Made by a program: the position numbers and the translations under genes
Shown here: positions 26,367 to 35,325 of the stretch, one piece after another
How the letters are laid out: every line of letters begins with the position of its first letter
Position numbering within the stretch: the stretch's first letter is position 1
Notes under the pieces: model-generated
Told to the model about the DNA's origin: nothing
Database searches by the model: none
The model's input: only the letters and a program-made list of their open reading frames with translations
Origin: Shimia sp965227725
GTDB lineage: Bacteria > Pseudomonadota > Alphaproteobacteria > Rhodobacterales > Rhodobacteraceae
Assembly: GCF_965227725.1 (NCBI RefSeq)
Contig: NZ_CBDDGH010000006.1
Coordinates: 310,001 to 374,000, forward strand
Reading direction: 5' to 3'
DNA: 64,000 nucleotides

Positions 26367-28386
26367 CAAAGGTGCGGTCAACGCAAATCGCGATGGCCGC
26401 AATGGCACAGCCCGCCATGATGCCCAACCCGGCATCCGCCTTGCCAAGCGCAACATAGACTTCCTGCCCCAGTCCCCGCGACCCCACAAGGGCCGCGACG
26501 GCCAGCATCGCCAGCGCATACATCACCGCCTGATTGATCCCCAGCATGATCTGGCGCTGCGCGGTGGGCAGCTTCACCAGAAACAACAGCTGAAGCGGCG
26601 TGCATCCCGTGCTGATCCCGGCCTCGATCATCGTGTTCGGCACGTCGCGCAGCCCGCGTTCGGTGTAGCGGATCATTGGCGCAATCGCATAGGAAATGAT
26701 CGCCAGAAAGGCGCTGAAATCCCCCACCTGAAAGAACATCACAACAGGGATCAGCAGGACAAATGGCGGGATGGTCTGCAACAGATCCAAAATCGGTCGG
26801 ATCACCGCGGAGACCGCGTCTGACTGCGCCGCCAGCACGCCAATCCCTCCGCCCACCACAATGCAGAAGGCAATCGCGGACAGGCAGATATAGACCGAGA
26901 ACATTGCCGGTGCCCACAGGCCCGCCAGGAGGATCACCCCAAGCGTGCCCGCCCACAACAACGCCACACGCCATCCCCCGGCCCAAAAACCGGTGGCAGA
27001 AGCAATGGCAATTGTCGCGGGCCACGGCAACCCGGTGGTGCCCGTAAACAGAAAGGCTCCCACCAGCACTGCGACACTGCCTGCCAACAGACTTTGGCGC
27101 CACGCAAGCAGCGCGCCAATCAGCGCCACCAGCCCCCAGTAGCCAAGCTGCAATGCCGGTGTGAAGGCAAAGCCCCAGGTGAAAGGCGACACGGCTTTTT
27201 CCAGCCCGATCCGCACTGGCAGAAGGAAATAGTAGATCGCGCTGGTTTTAAGCCAATCCGTAAAGCTGCCAACCGAAACACTCAGGCTCGCCACAAAGCT
27301 GTTGATCTGATCTGCTGGCGTGAAACCGCGCTCAGCAGGTCCGATCTGCGCCAGACCTGTCAGCGACAGCTCCCAGACCACCGCCATGATCCCCAGCGTG
27401 ATCAGCGCAAAACGGCTGAGGGAGGTGGCCGGTGCCGTATGGCTGCGCGCCTGTAAGGCAAAACCACGGGTGATGCGATCCAGCAAAATGGCAATCAGGG
27501 TGATGATCACGCCTGCCATCAGGCTCTCCCCAAATTGAGCACGGCGCATGTTGCGCAGCACTTCCCAGCCGATGTCCTCAAACCCGCCAATGATAGCCGC
27601 AAACACCACCATGCTCAGCACCGCCATAATGGTCTGGTTCAGCCCGATCAAAAGTTGCGGCAGCGCCGTGGGCACCTCGATCAGCCAAAACCGTTTGCTG
27701 GGCGAACACCCCGTCATGGCCGCGACCTCATGCAGATCTTCAGGCACAAGATCCAGCCCCAGTTTTGTGTTCCGCGCCATCGGGGGAATGGCGTAGATCG
27801 CACTGGCGATCAAACCGACCACAGGGCCGAAGCCAAACAACACAATCAGCGGCACCAGATAAGCAAAGGCGGGCGCAGTCTGCATGAAATCAAGCATCGG
27901 CGTGAAGACCATGGACAGGCGGCGGCTCTTGTTCATCATGATGCCGATCCCAAGTCCTGCCAGCATCGACAGCGGAAACGCCACGCTCACCAACGCAACA
28001 GAGTTCAGACTTTCCACCCAGTAACCAGAGATGTGGATGTAGACAGAGGAGACCGCACAAAACAGCGCCAGCTTCACCCCGCCTGCGCGCAGGGCCACAG
28101 CCACAAATGCAACGGTCAGAACCTGCCAGGGCACCGCCTGCAACCCGTCCCGAATGGCGCGCATGGGCCACTCCAGACAAGCCGACAGCGCGCGAAACAG
28201 CGGCGAGGCCACATCCAGAAGCGCCCCGATCACCACATTGATCATCTCGCTGAACGCCACGGTCCATTGCGCAGGAAAGGTCAATATCCAAGGCAGCTGG
28301 CTGCGCAACAGCAAGGCGCAGACGGTCAATACAACCGCCCCCAGAAACCCGGCAAGGGCGCGACGGGATTGCACAGGATCAGCCAT
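26326..28386 (-). CDS. Glycine betaine/proline-type ABC permease, tandem-duplicated (ProW-like)
   Basis: A 686-residue protein, about twice the length of a ProW domain. Two homologous permease modules are visible. The first contains FMQTAPAFAYLVPLIVLFGFG and CSPSKRFWLIEVPTALPQLLIGLNQ near residue 230. The second has DLLQTIPPFVLLIPVVMFFQVG and CTPLQLLFLVKLPTAQRQIMLGINQ near residue 610. Each carries the EAA-like loop that contacts the ATPase. A single polypeptide could therefore replace the usual ProW homodimer. Substrate class: betaines or similar quaternary amines. It overlaps the ATPase gene by eight bases. Confidence 0.88.
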   Translation of the reverse strand: MADPVQSRRALAGFLGAVVLTVCALLLRSQLPWILTFPAQWTVAFSEMINVVIGALLDVASPLFRALSACLEWPMRAIRDGLQAVPWQVLTVAFVAVALRAGGVKLALFCAVSSVYIHISGYWVESLNSVALVSVAFPLSMLAGLGIGIMMNKSRRLSMVFTPMLDFMQTAPAFAYLVPLIVLFGFGPVVGLIASAIYAIPPMARNTKLGLDLVPEDLHEVAAMTGCSPSKRFWLIEVPTALPQLLIGLNQTIMAVLSMVVFAAIIGGFEDIGWEVLRNMRRAQFGESLMAGVIITLIAILLDRITRGFALQARSHTAPATSLSRFALITLGIMAVVWELSLTGLAQIGPAERGFTPADQINSFVASLSVSVGSFTDWLKTSAIYYFLLPVRIGLEKAVSPFTWGFAFTPALQLGYWGLVALIGALLAWRQSLLAGSVAVLVGAFLFTGTTGLPWPATIAIASATGFWAGGWRVALLWAGTLGVILLAGLWAPAMFSVYICLSAIAFCIVVGGGIGVLAAQSDAVSAVIRPILDLLQTIPPFVLLIPVVMFFQVGDFSAFLAIISYAIAPMIRYTERGLRDVPNTMIEAGISTGCTPLQLLFLVKLPTAQRQIMLGINQAVMYALAMLAVAALVGSRGLGQEVYVALGKADAGLGIMAGCAIAAIAICVDRTFVSALARQQGQAAP

Positions 28387-29434
28387 GATGTGCCCCCTGC
28401 CCGGTCAACACATGCAAATCATCACGCGCAATCACCCCCACGGCCACACCCGTATCATCCACCACGCGCAGCGCCGCATGGCCAAAGAGGAAATGGTCAA
28501 TCGCCACTTCCAGCGGATCAGATGGGGCCACAGTTGGCGCTTCTGCCTCGGCCACACCTGCTTTCATCAGATCTGACACATGCAGGATACGGCTGGTGGG
28601 CACATCGGACACAAAATCGCGCACATAGTCATCTGCTGGTGACAGGATAATTTCGCGTGGGGTGCCAACCTGCACAAGCTGCCCATCCCGCATAATGGCA
28701 ATGCGGTCCCCCAACCGCGCCGCCTCCAGAAAATCATGGGTAACAAACACAATGGTCTTGCCCAATGTGGTCTGCAACCGCAGGAACTCATCCTGCATCT
28801 GACGGCGGATCAGCGGATCAAGCGCTGAAAAAGGCTCATCAAGAAACCACAGGTCCGGGTCGGAAATCAGCGACCGCGCGATCCCCACCCGCTGCTGCTG
28901 ACCGCCGGAAAGTTCATGCGGAAAGTTGCCTTTGCGCTCCCCCAGCCCCACCAGATCCAGCAATTCATCCGCGCGCGCATGTCGCGCCGCTTTGGGCACA
29001 TTCTGCACCCGCAATGGAAAGGCCACATTGTCGCGCGCATTCAAATGCCCCAACAGTCCAAAGCTCTGGAACACCATGCCAAAACTGTTGCGACGCAGAT
29101 CTGTCAAGGCGCGGTCTTTCAGCGTCAGAATGTTCTGACCCTCAAAAGAAACCTCTCCCGCAGACAGCTCCACAAGACGTGACATACAGCGCAGCAACGT
29201 GGATTTGCCCGACCCTGACAACCCCATGATCATGAGGATCTCTCCGCGTTTCACATCCAGAGAGACATCACAGATTGCCGGCAAGCTGCCATTCTCCCGC
29301 ACCTGCGCGATAACCTTTTCTTTTGAAAGGCTTCTGGTGGCTTGATCAAACCCATCAGGGGCGTCACCGAACACTTTCCAAAGGTTGCGGCATTCTAAAA
29401 TCACGTCTTTTTGCGGGACTGAGGCGTCTTTCAC
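28379..29434 (-). CDS. Glycine betaine/proline-type ABC ATPase with CBS domain (ProV-like)
   Basis: About 351 residues from a GTG at 29434 preceded by GGAAAG. A longer frame to 29497 would run through the hairpin and is less likely. It begins VKDASVPQKDVILECRNLWKVFG, the usual ProV/OpuAA start. Walker A is GLSGSGKST, the signature is LSGGQQQRV and Walker B is LWFLDEPFSALD. A C-terminal CBS-like segment (LKAGVAEAEAPTVAPSDPLEVAIDHF, AVGVIARDDL) may sense ionic strength or nucleotides as in OpuA. It energises betaine-type uptake with the fused permease and the ProX-like protein. Confidence 0.9.
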   Translation of the reverse strand: MKDASVPQKDVILECRNLWKVFGDAPDGFDQATRSLSKEKVIAQVRENGSLPAICDVSLDVKRGEILMIMGLSGSGKSTLLRCMSRLVELSAGEVSFEGQNILTLKDRALTDLRRNSFGMVFQSFGLLGHLNARDNVAFPLRVQNVPKAARHARADELLDLVGLGERKGNFPHELSGGQQQRVGIARSLISDPDLWFLDEPFSALDPLIRRQMQDEFLRLQTTLGKTIVFVTHDFLEAARLGDRIAIMRDGQLVQVGTPREIILSPADDYVRDFVSDVPTSRILHVSDLMKAGVAEAEAPTVAPSDPLEVAIDHFLFGHAALRVVDDTGVAVGVIARDDLHVLTGQGAHHG

Positions 29435-29463
29435 GTCTGGCTTTCCTGTCAACAAAAGGGAAC

Positions 29464-29494
29464 GGAACGGGCGCGCGCATGGCGGGCCCGTTCC
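29464..29494 (-). terminator. Stem-loop between proX-like and proV-like genes
   Basis: Perfect eight-base arms GGAACGGG (29464-29471) and CCCGTTCC (29487-29494). On the minus strand the loop is followed, after a short GC stretch, by CCCTTTTGTT. It lies about 20 bp after the binding-protein stop and before the ATPase start, and probably lowers downstream transcription or protects the proX mRNA. Confidence 0.6.
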
Positions 29495-29514
29495 CATATT
29501 TGATCCGCTGCGGT

Positions 29515-30471
29515 TTACTGCGCGGCGTCGATCCAGGAGGTCCAGCTGGCCTCATTTTCCGCCAACCAATGCGCGACGGCCTCATCCACAGATTTGCCCT
29601 GCTGGTCGACCATGTTGATCAGTTCGATCTGCTGCTCGTTGGAAATCTCGAGCGCACTCAGGAGCGCATGCGCACCGGGCCATTTGTCAGCCATGCCGGC
29701 CCAGGCCACCTTGCGCACATCGCCGCGTTGGAAATCGCAATCAAAGGTGGCGTTCGGGTTCACGCCAACAGAAGGATCATCTTCACAGCCAGCCTCAAAG
29801 GGCGGCAGCGTGACAGGGCGCAGATCATATTCGGAGAAAGACCAATGCGGGCTGAAGAACATCACCAACAAAGGCGTCTTACGGGTGAAAGCGGTTTTGA
29901 TCTCAGCCACCAGAGCCCCTTCGCTGCCAGCCGGGATCGACGTAAACGGCAGCTCCAAACCGGTCAGCCGGTCACGGTTGGATGTGCCCCAATCCGCCGG
30001 GTAATCCACCAGACGTCCCTGCGGGATTGTCTCTGGCGTTGCAAAGACATGCGGGCAGTTTTTCAGTGCTTCCCAATCCGGCAATCCGGGGCAGAGCTCT
30101 TCAACATGGGCGGGGTAGAACCAGGTTTCCAGCGGTACAATGCCAAGGCTGCCGATGTCGGTCACATTGCCGGAGTCGATCGCGATGTCATAAGCGTCTG
30201 CGATGTTGGTGGTCCAGATTTCCAGAGCCGCCGTCACCGTGTTGTCCTGCAGCGCGGTCATCTGCGGGAAATACCCGGCGGTGACATATTCGACATTGTA
30301 ACCCATCTTGCCCAGCAGAGCGCCAGCGATGTTGGTGGTCAGAACCTGCCCTGTCCATTCGTTGATGGTCAGCTTGATCGGATCGCTGGATTCCGCCTCT
30401 GCCAAGGCAGCGGTGCCAAGCGCAAGGCCAAGCGCCGCTGTTGAAAGTGCCTTAAAGATCCCTGTGGTCAT
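29515..30471 (-). CDS. Betaine-type ABC transporter substrate-binding protein (ProX/OpuAC-like)
   Basis: A 318-residue protein with a signal peptide (MTTGIFKALSTAALGLALG, cleavage near LAEAE). The mature part starts IKLTINEWTGQVLTTNIAGALLGKMGYNVEYV, the OpuAC-family N-terminus. It contains EIWTTN and ITPLLVMFFSPHW-like segments in which Trp and Tyr residues may form an aromatic cage for a quaternary ammonium group; the cage cannot be assigned by eye. It is periplasmic, in the same operon as the choline dehydrogenase-like gene 38 bp upstream. The ligand may be a betaine other than glycine betaine. Confidence 0.9.
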   Translation of the reverse strand: MTTGIFKALSTAALGLALGTAALAEAESSDPIKLTINEWTGQVLTTNIAGALLGKMGYNVEYVTAGYFPQMTALQDNTVTAALEIWTTNIADAYDIAIDSGNVTDIGSLGIVPLETWFYPAHVEELCPGLPDWEALKNCPHVFATPETIPQGRLVDYPADWGTSNRDRLTGLELPFTSIPAGSEGALVAEIKTAFTRKTPLLVMFFSPHWSFSEYDLRPVTLPPFEAGCEDDPSVGVNPNATFDCDFQRGDVRKVAWAGMADKWPGAHALLSALEISNEQQIELINMVDQQGKSVDEAVAHWLAENEASWTSWIDAAQ

Positions 30472-30509
30472 TCATTTCTCCGTTGTTGAGGTCAGCTTCT
30501 TGGTTTTTG

Positions 30510-32150
30510 TCAGGCCGACTTATTTTGAAAGAACTCTGTATGTTGCGGCGCCAGCGGGGGCCGCCCGCGCACATGATCCGCGATTTTCTCAGCCATCATG
30601 ATGGTGGGGATATTGATGTTGGCAGAAACGATGGTCGGCATGATCGACGCATCCACCACCCGCAGCCCTTCCATCCCATGCACACGCCCCTGCCCGTCCA
30701 CGACAGACATGTCATCCTGGCCCATTTTGCAGGTGCAGCTGGGGTGATGTGAGGTCTCCCCCTTGGCGCGCCCAAAAGCGTCAAGCGCCGCATCGCTGGT
30801 CGCATCCGCCCCCGGCGCAATCTCAGCCCCGCGAAATTCGTCAAACGCCTTCTGCGCTGCAAACTCACGCGTCATGGCCACCGCATCCCGGATTTCCTGA
30901 CGGTCATCCGCGTTGGACAAATGGTTGAAGCGGATTTTCGGAGCCGCCATCGGATCATTGGAGGCCAGCCGCACCCAGCCGGTGCTACGCGGGCGCATCT
31001 GGCTGATATGGAACTGGAATCCGTGGCCTTCGATCTTCTCCAACCCGTCATAGCTGACGGCGATCGGCGCAAAATGGTGTTGCATATTCGGGAAATCGAC
31101 CCCGTCATGGGTGCGGAAAAATGTTCCCGTTTCCCAAATATTTGACGCCCCGACCCCTTTGCGCAGAAACAGCCATTCCGCCCCTGTGCGCAGTTTGCCC
31201 AAAGGCGTTGTCGCCGAGTAAAACGACACGGGTTTGAGACAGTGATACTGTACCAGATAGTCCAAGTGATCCTGTAGGTTTTCCCCCACGCCCGGCAGAT
31301 TCTGGATCGTGTCGATCCCGTGTTCCGCCAGCTCCTCGCGCGGGCCGATCCCGGACAGTTTCAACAGCTGCGGGGAGTTGATGGCCCCTGCTGACAGGAT
31401 CACCTCTTGCTCCGCAAACGCCTGCTTTGTCTCACCTTTTTCCACATATTCCACGCCGATGGCGCGCAGCCCGTCAAACAGAATACGCGTGACACGCACC
31501 TTCACGGCCAGCGTGATCCGGCCAGATTGCCGCGCCGGATGCAGATAGCAATGCGCCACCGAACTGCGCCGCCCGTTGTGGGTCGAGCGTTCCATGCGGA
31601 ACACGCCTTCCTGACGGTAGCCGTTCACATCATCCGTATAGGCATGTCCCGCCTGCTGGCCGGCCTCCAGAAAGGCCTCAAACAGCGGATTTTTGCAGTC
31701 CGGGATTGTAACCTTTATCGGGCCATCCTTGCCGCGAAAATTCCCGTCATGGGCGCTGCTTTCCAGCTTGCGGAAGTACGGCAGGCAATGGGCATAAGAC
31801 CAATCTTCCAGCCCCGCTCGTGCCGCCCAGCCTTCATAGTCCAGCGGGTTGCCCCGCAAATGCACCATGCCATTGATCGAAGACGAGCCGCCCACAACCC
31901 GCCCCCGCGGGTAGTAGACGCGGCGATTGTCCAGATGCGGCTCCGGTTCGGAATAATAGGCCCAGTTAAACCGCTCGCTTTCCAGAGGAATGGCCAGCGC
32001 GGCGGGCATCCGCAGCTCATAAAGGCTGCGGTCCATCGGCCCGGCTTCCAGCACCAGAATATTGGTATCAGCATCCTCGCTCAGGCGGCTGGCAATCACG
32101 CCCCCCGCCGAACCGGAGCCTATGACAATGTGAGAGTACCCTTTTGCCAT
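30510..32150 (-). CDS. Choline dehydrogenase-like GMC oxidoreductase (BetA-like)
   Basis: A 546-residue protein. It has the FAD fold YSHIVIGSGSAGGVIASRLSE, the GMC signature PRGRVVGGSSSINGMVHLRGN and PGVGENLQDHLDYLVQYHC. The C-terminal active-site region is HHPSCTCKMG, then VHGMEGLRVVDASIMP. Length and many stretches agree with E. coli BetA (556 residues), which oxidises choline to betaine aldehyde. It lies one base after the aldehyde dehydrogenase gene and before betaine-type transporter genes, so an alcohol-to-aldehyde step on choline or a related compound is likely. Substrate assignment within this family is unreliable. Confidence 0.82.
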   Translation of the reverse strand: MAKGYSHIVIGSGSAGGVIASRLSEDADTNILVLEAGPMDRSLYELRMPAALAIPLESERFNWAYYSEPEPHLDNRRVYYPRGRVVGGSSSINGMVHLRGNPLDYEGWAARAGLEDWSYAHCLPYFRKLESSAHDGNFRGKDGPIKVTIPDCKNPLFEAFLEAGQQAGHAYTDDVNGYRQEGVFRMERSTHNGRRSSVAHCYLHPARQSGRITLAVKVRVTRILFDGLRAIGVEYVEKGETKQAFAEQEVILSAGAINSPQLLKLSGIGPREELAEHGIDTIQNLPGVGENLQDHLDYLVQYHCLKPVSFYSATTPLGKLRTGAEWLFLRKGVGASNIWETGTFFRTHDGVDFPNMQHHFAPIAVSYDGLEKIEGHGFQFHISQMRPRSTGWVRLASNDPMAAPKIRFNHLSNADDRQEIRDAVAMTREFAAQKAFDEFRGAEIAPGADATSDAALDAFGRAKGETSHHPSCTCKMGQDDMSVVDGQGRVHGMEGLRVVDASIMPTIVSANINIPTIMMAEKIADHVRGRPPLAPQHTEFFQNKSA

Positions 32151-32151
32151 A

Positions 32152-33648
32152 TCAGGGCGCCATCAACGCATATTTGGATTCGAGATATTCCTCGATGCCC
32201 TCGCGCCCGCCTTCCCGGCCAATACCGGATTCCTTGACGCCGCCAAAAGGCGCGATCTCATTGCCCAGAGCGCAGGTGTTCACACCAACCATGCCAAATT
32301 CCAGAGCATCTTTCACGCGGCACATGCGGGCGGCGTCTTGGGTGTAGAAATAAGAGGCCAGCCCGTATTCCGTGCTGTTGGCAATCGCGATTGCCTCTTC
32401 TTCGGTCTCAAAAGGGATCAGCGCCGCCACGGGGCCGAAGACCTCAGTCCCGGTGATCTGCATCTCGGTGGTGATACCGGTCATGACCGTGGGCAGATAA
32501 TGCTTGGACATGTCCTCAGCAGTCGTGCCACCGCACAGCACTTTCGCCCCGTCAGCCACGGCGCTGTCCACCAGATTTTGCACTTTGCTCAATGACGCTT
32601 CATTGATCAGCGGGCCCAGCTCACATTGGTTCAGCCCATGACCGACTTTCAACGCCTCAGCGCGCTTGGCAAAGGCCTCTGCAAACTTGGCATAGATGCC
32701 GCGTTGCACCAGCACCCGGTTTGTGGCGGTGCAGACCTGCCCGGCATTGCGGTATTTGCACACCATCAGCCCGTCGATGGCTTTGTCCAGATCTGCATCA
32801 TCAAACACGATAAACGGCGCGTTGCCTCCGAGCTCCATAGAGGCTTTCTTCACAGTGCCCGCGCATTGCGCGAGCAGCAGCTTGCCCACGGCGGTGGACC
32901 CGGTGAAAGACACTTTGCGCACCACATCACTGCCAGTGAACACGCCACCAATCGCCGGGGCATCCTTGCCGATCACCACATTGATCACCCCTGCCGGAAT
33001 TCCGGCACGCGCCGCCAATTCGGTGAGCGCCAGTGCCGAAAGAGGCGTTTCATCGGAAGGCTTGACAACAATGGTACAACCCGCTGCCAATGCTGGGGCA
33101 ACCTTGCGCGCCAGCATGGCGGATGGGAAATTCCACGGCGTGATCGCCGCCACCACGCCCACAGGCTCACGGGTCACAATGGCCTGCGCCTCTGGCACCA
33201 GCGAGGGCAGGATTGCGCCTTCTATGCGCTTGGCCTCTTCCGCGTACCATTTGATGTAGGAATTGCCATAGGCCACCTCTGCCAGAGATTCCGCCAGTGG
33301 CTTGCCATTTTCCAGCGTCAGGATCTCGGCCAGCGCCTCTTTGTGGCGCTCAACCAGCGCACACCACGCCTCAAGCAGCGCGGCCCGCTGGCGTGGTGGC
33401 GTCATCTTCCAGCCGGCCAGCGCTTTCTCTGCCGCCTGAACCGCAGCCTCGGCCTGCTCTGCGCCGTGATCTGACACATGGCACAGCACCTCGCGGGTCG
33501 CAGGGTCCAGCACAGGGAAGGTCGCGCCCCCGCTGGTTTCAACCCAGTCTCCGTCTATGAATGATCCGGTTTTCAGAAGGTCCAGCGCAATGGCTTTGTC
33601 CAGAGCAGCGCCCACAGTGGCGTCATTGAACGTGGTGGCGATAGTCAC
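32152..33648 (-). CDS. NAD(P)-dependent succinate-semialdehyde dehydrogenase-like ALDH
   Basis: A 498-residue aldehyde dehydrogenase. The cofactor site is ITPWNFPSAMLARKVAPALAAGC and FTGSTAVGK. The general base is Glu272 (MELGGNAP) and the nucleophile is Cys306 (NAGQVCTATNR). The overall pattern, including ENGKPLAESLAEV and IAPFGGVKESGIGREGG, is closest to GabD-type succinate-semialdehyde dehydrogenases. The context could mean oxidation of a betaine aldehyde instead, or of succinate semialdehyde released by the monooxygenase pathway upstream. First gene after a 170 bp gap, so it may have its own promoter. Confidence 0.85.
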   Translation of the reverse strand: MTIATTFNDATVGAALDKAIALDLLKTGSFIDGDWVETSGGATFPVLDPATREVLCHVSDHGAEQAEAAVQAAEKALAGWKMTPPRQRAALLEAWCALVERHKEALAEILTLENGKPLAESLAEVAYGNSYIKWYAEEAKRIEGAILPSLVPEAQAIVTREPVGVVAAITPWNFPSAMLARKVAPALAAGCTIVVKPSDETPLSALALTELAARAGIPAGVINVVIGKDAPAIGGVFTGSDVVRKVSFTGSTAVGKLLLAQCAGTVKKASMELGGNAPFIVFDDADLDKAIDGLMVCKYRNAGQVCTATNRVLVQRGIYAKFAEAFAKRAEALKVGHGLNQCELGPLINEASLSKVQNLVDSAVADGAKVLCGGTTAEDMSKHYLPTVMTGITTEMQITGTEVFGPVAALIPFETEEEAIAIANSTEYGLASYFYTQDAARMCRVKDALEFGMVGVNTCALGNEIAPFGGVKESGIGREGGREGIEEYLESKYALMAP

Positions 33649-33754
33649 AAAGGTTCCCTTTTCCTACGAGCCGCCGACCGCAACCCATGCGTTTATCGGA
33701 AAAGGGTATGATCCGATGCATGTTTCGGTACAGCGAGTTTTATGAAACGTCAGG

Positions 33755-33808
33755 TTCGATTTTTTCGAATTAACGCACCAATTTGGATACCGCGCACCGG
33801 GCGCGGTA
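33755..33808. promoter_or_regulatory. Hairpin and inverted repeat between hydrolase and dehydrogenase genes
   Basis: Two structures lie in the 170 bp gap. TACCGCGC (33788-33795) pairs with GCGCGGTA (33801-33808) just after the hydrolase stop and may end or pause the upstream transcript, though no U tract follows on the minus strand. TTCGA (33755-33759) and TCGAA (33765-33769) form a small inverted repeat over a T run that could be an operator for the dehydrogenase-transporter operon. Confidence 0.35.
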
Positions 33809-33818
33809 CCCTCTGACC

Positions 33819-34595
33819 TCAGTCCAGAGACTGAATGAAGCGCACCAGATGACGGGCCACATTAGCCCCGTCTTCCAGCATGATCGAATGTTTGAGCTCC
33901 GGCAGGATCACCAGCTCTGAGTTCTCAAGCTCCGCATCAATCAAGGTGTTCAAGCGCGGATTGCAGCCCCCATCCTTTTCGCCGGTCAGCACCAGACAGG
34001 GATGTTTGACCTCATGCAGCCAAGGCAGCATTTCTGTGCCCGCATAAATACGAAACACATTCATGAAGATCTCGCCTGACATGCCGGTAACCTGATCCAT
34101 GCGCCGTTGCACGATTTCCGGATGGCTCTCCAGAAACCCATCGGTATACCAGCGGTCTTTCAGGGTGGGCAGGACATTAGCGATGCCCTTTTCCTCCATG
34201 GCATGCACCACGGCCCAGACGTTTTTGCTGTCTTGTTCCGTGCGTCCTGCCGCAGTTGACAGAAGCCCGATGGACAACACCCGGTCAGGATATTTGCGCG
34301 CATAGGCCGGGCCGATCATGCCGCCCAGCGAATGCCCCGCAAAATGGGCTTTCTCGATGCCGAGCTTAGCGCGCAGCGCTTCCAGATCCGCCACCAGCTC
34401 ATCCAGACCAAACTCCGCCTCCGGCAAGGGCGAAGTGCCATGGCCACGCAGGTCATAGCTGATCACGGTGAAATGCTCGGTCAGCACCGGCATGGCATAG
34501 CGCCAGGTGTCACGCGCCGCACCGATCCCGTGGATCAGGAACAGCGGCGGGCCTTCGCCCTCAACCGTATAGGCGCAGTCAATCACATCCGTCAT
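33819..34595 (-). CDS. Alpha/beta-fold hydrolase
   Basis: About 258 residues from the ATG at 34595, with GAGG seven bases upstream; a TTG at 34607 is less likely. Oxyanion region: FLIHGIGAARDTWRY. Nucleophile elbow: AHFAGHSLGGMIG (Ser). The catalytic His lies in LPELKHSIMLEDGANV near the C-terminus, and the acid is probably in LVLTGEKDGG. It resembles enol-lactonase and amide or ester hydrolases. In this operon, after a two-component monooxygenase and a tautomerase, it probably cleaves a ring-opened or N-formyl intermediate. It nearly abuts the tautomerase gene. Confidence 0.85.
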   Translation of the reverse strand: MTDVIDCAYTVEGEGPPLFLIHGIGAARDTWRYAMPVLTEHFTVISYDLRGHGTSPLPEAEFGLDELVADLEALRAKLGIEKAHFAGHSLGGMIGPAYARKYPDRVLSIGLLSTAAGRTEQDSKNVWAVVHAMEEKGIANVLPTLKDRWYTDGFLESHPEIVQRRMDQVTGMSGEIFMNVFRIYAGTEMLPWLHEVKHPCLVLTGEKDGGCNPRLNTLIDAELENSELVILPELKHSIMLEDGANVARHLVRFIQSLD

Positions 34596-34603
34596 GGCGC
34601 ACC

Positions 34604-34798
34604 TCAATCCGGGTAAAGGTCACAGCACAGCTCGCCAGCGGACCCCCAGTCTTCTTTTTCAACTTCGGTGATCACCACCGCCAGCCCCTTTGGCGTGCCG
34701 CCACATGTGCGTACAAAGGCCTCCGTGACCTCTTTGACCATTTCGCGTTTCTGTTCACGGCTGCGGCCTTTGAACATCTCAACCCGGATGATTGGCAT
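34604..34798 (-). CDS. 4-oxalocrotonate tautomerase family protein
   Basis: A 64-residue protein with the family N-terminus MPIIRVEMFKGRSREQKREMV; Pro2 becomes the catalytic N-terminal Pro after Met removal. An Arg in KGRSREQK and the TEVEKEDW segment near the C-terminus match 2-hydroxymuconate tautomerase relatives. It shifts an enol or dienol to its keto form in ring-cleavage pathways. Its presence between a flavin reductase and a hydrolase is strong context for the degradation of an aromatic or heterocyclic ring. Confidence 0.88.
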   Translation of the reverse strand: MPIIRVEMFKGRSREQKREMVKEVTEAFVRTCGGTPKGLAVVITEVEKEDWGSAGELCCDLYPD

Positions 34799-34815
34799 GT
34801 GTTTCCTTTCTAGTT

Positions 34816-35325
34816 TTATGAGTGTGGGAGGACACGGTGAAACCGGCCGTCCATATAGGTCAGGGGCGCAGCACCGCCCTCAAAGATATCTGTGACATGG
34901 CCGATCAGGATCAGATGGCTGCCCTGTTCAAAAGACGCCCCAAGCGCACAGTGAAACGCCGTTGAACCGGACAACACTGGACAGGCCGTTTCTGCTGCCA
35001 GCAAGTCGATCCCGTCAAAACGGTCGCTCAGATCTGCGTCCTGCGCGCCGGCAAACCGTCCGGCCATATCCGCGCAGGTTTCCGGCAGCACATTCACGCA
35101 GTAGCTTCCGTTTTCCACCACAGCGCGGGCGATGCGGCTGTCCGCACGCAGACAGATCAGCACCGAAGGCGGATCAGCCGACAGCGAATTGAAGGCGCTG
35201 ACCGTGGCTCCATGGCGCCCAGCGGCACCATCTGTTGTCACCACGGTCACGCTTGAAGCCACTTGCCGCATCGCGCCGATAAAACGATCCCGTTCCACCG
35301 CGGTTATCCCACCCATGTAGCTCAC
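34816..35325 (-). CDS. Flavin reductase family protein (monooxygenase reductase component)
   Basis: A 169-residue flavin reductase of the HpaC/DIM6 type: FIGAMRQVASSVTVVTTD, GATVSAFNSLSADPPSVLICL, YCVNVLPETCADMAGRFAG, then the FHCALGASFEQGSHLILIGHV core. Such proteins reduce FMN or FAD with NAD(P)H and pass free reduced flavin to a partner monooxygenase. The stop-start overlap with the LLM oxygenase gene (ATGA) identifies that partner. Confidence 0.9.
   Translation of the reverse strand: MSYMGGITAVERDRFIGAMRQVASSVTVVTTDGAAGRHGATVSAFNSLSADPPSVLICLRADSRIARAVVENGSYCVNVLPETCADMAGRFAGAQDADLSDRFDGIDLLAAETACPVLSGSTAFHCALGASFEQGSHLILIGHVTDIFEGGAAPLTYMDGRFHRVLPHS

Noticed and set aside
27535..28650. 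371-codon plus-strand frame, rich in His, Gln and Arg
   Set aside because: It lies antisense to the ProW- and ProV-like genes, has no family motif and has the composition expected of the complement of a GC-rich membrane-protein gene.
29323..30444. 373-codon plus-strand frame opposite the ProX-like gene
   Set aside because: The minus strand has a clear signal peptide and OpuAC motifs; the plus frame has no recognisable features and starts inside the ATPase gene.
32626..33474. 282-codon plus-strand frame opposite the aldehyde dehydrogenase gene
   Set aside because: It is a shadow of the well-supported dehydrogenase, with no motif and biased composition.
34962..35192. Arg/Pro-rich 76-codon frame opposite the flavin reductase gene
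   Set aside because: Antisense to a clear flavin reductase; composition typical of a non-coding complement.
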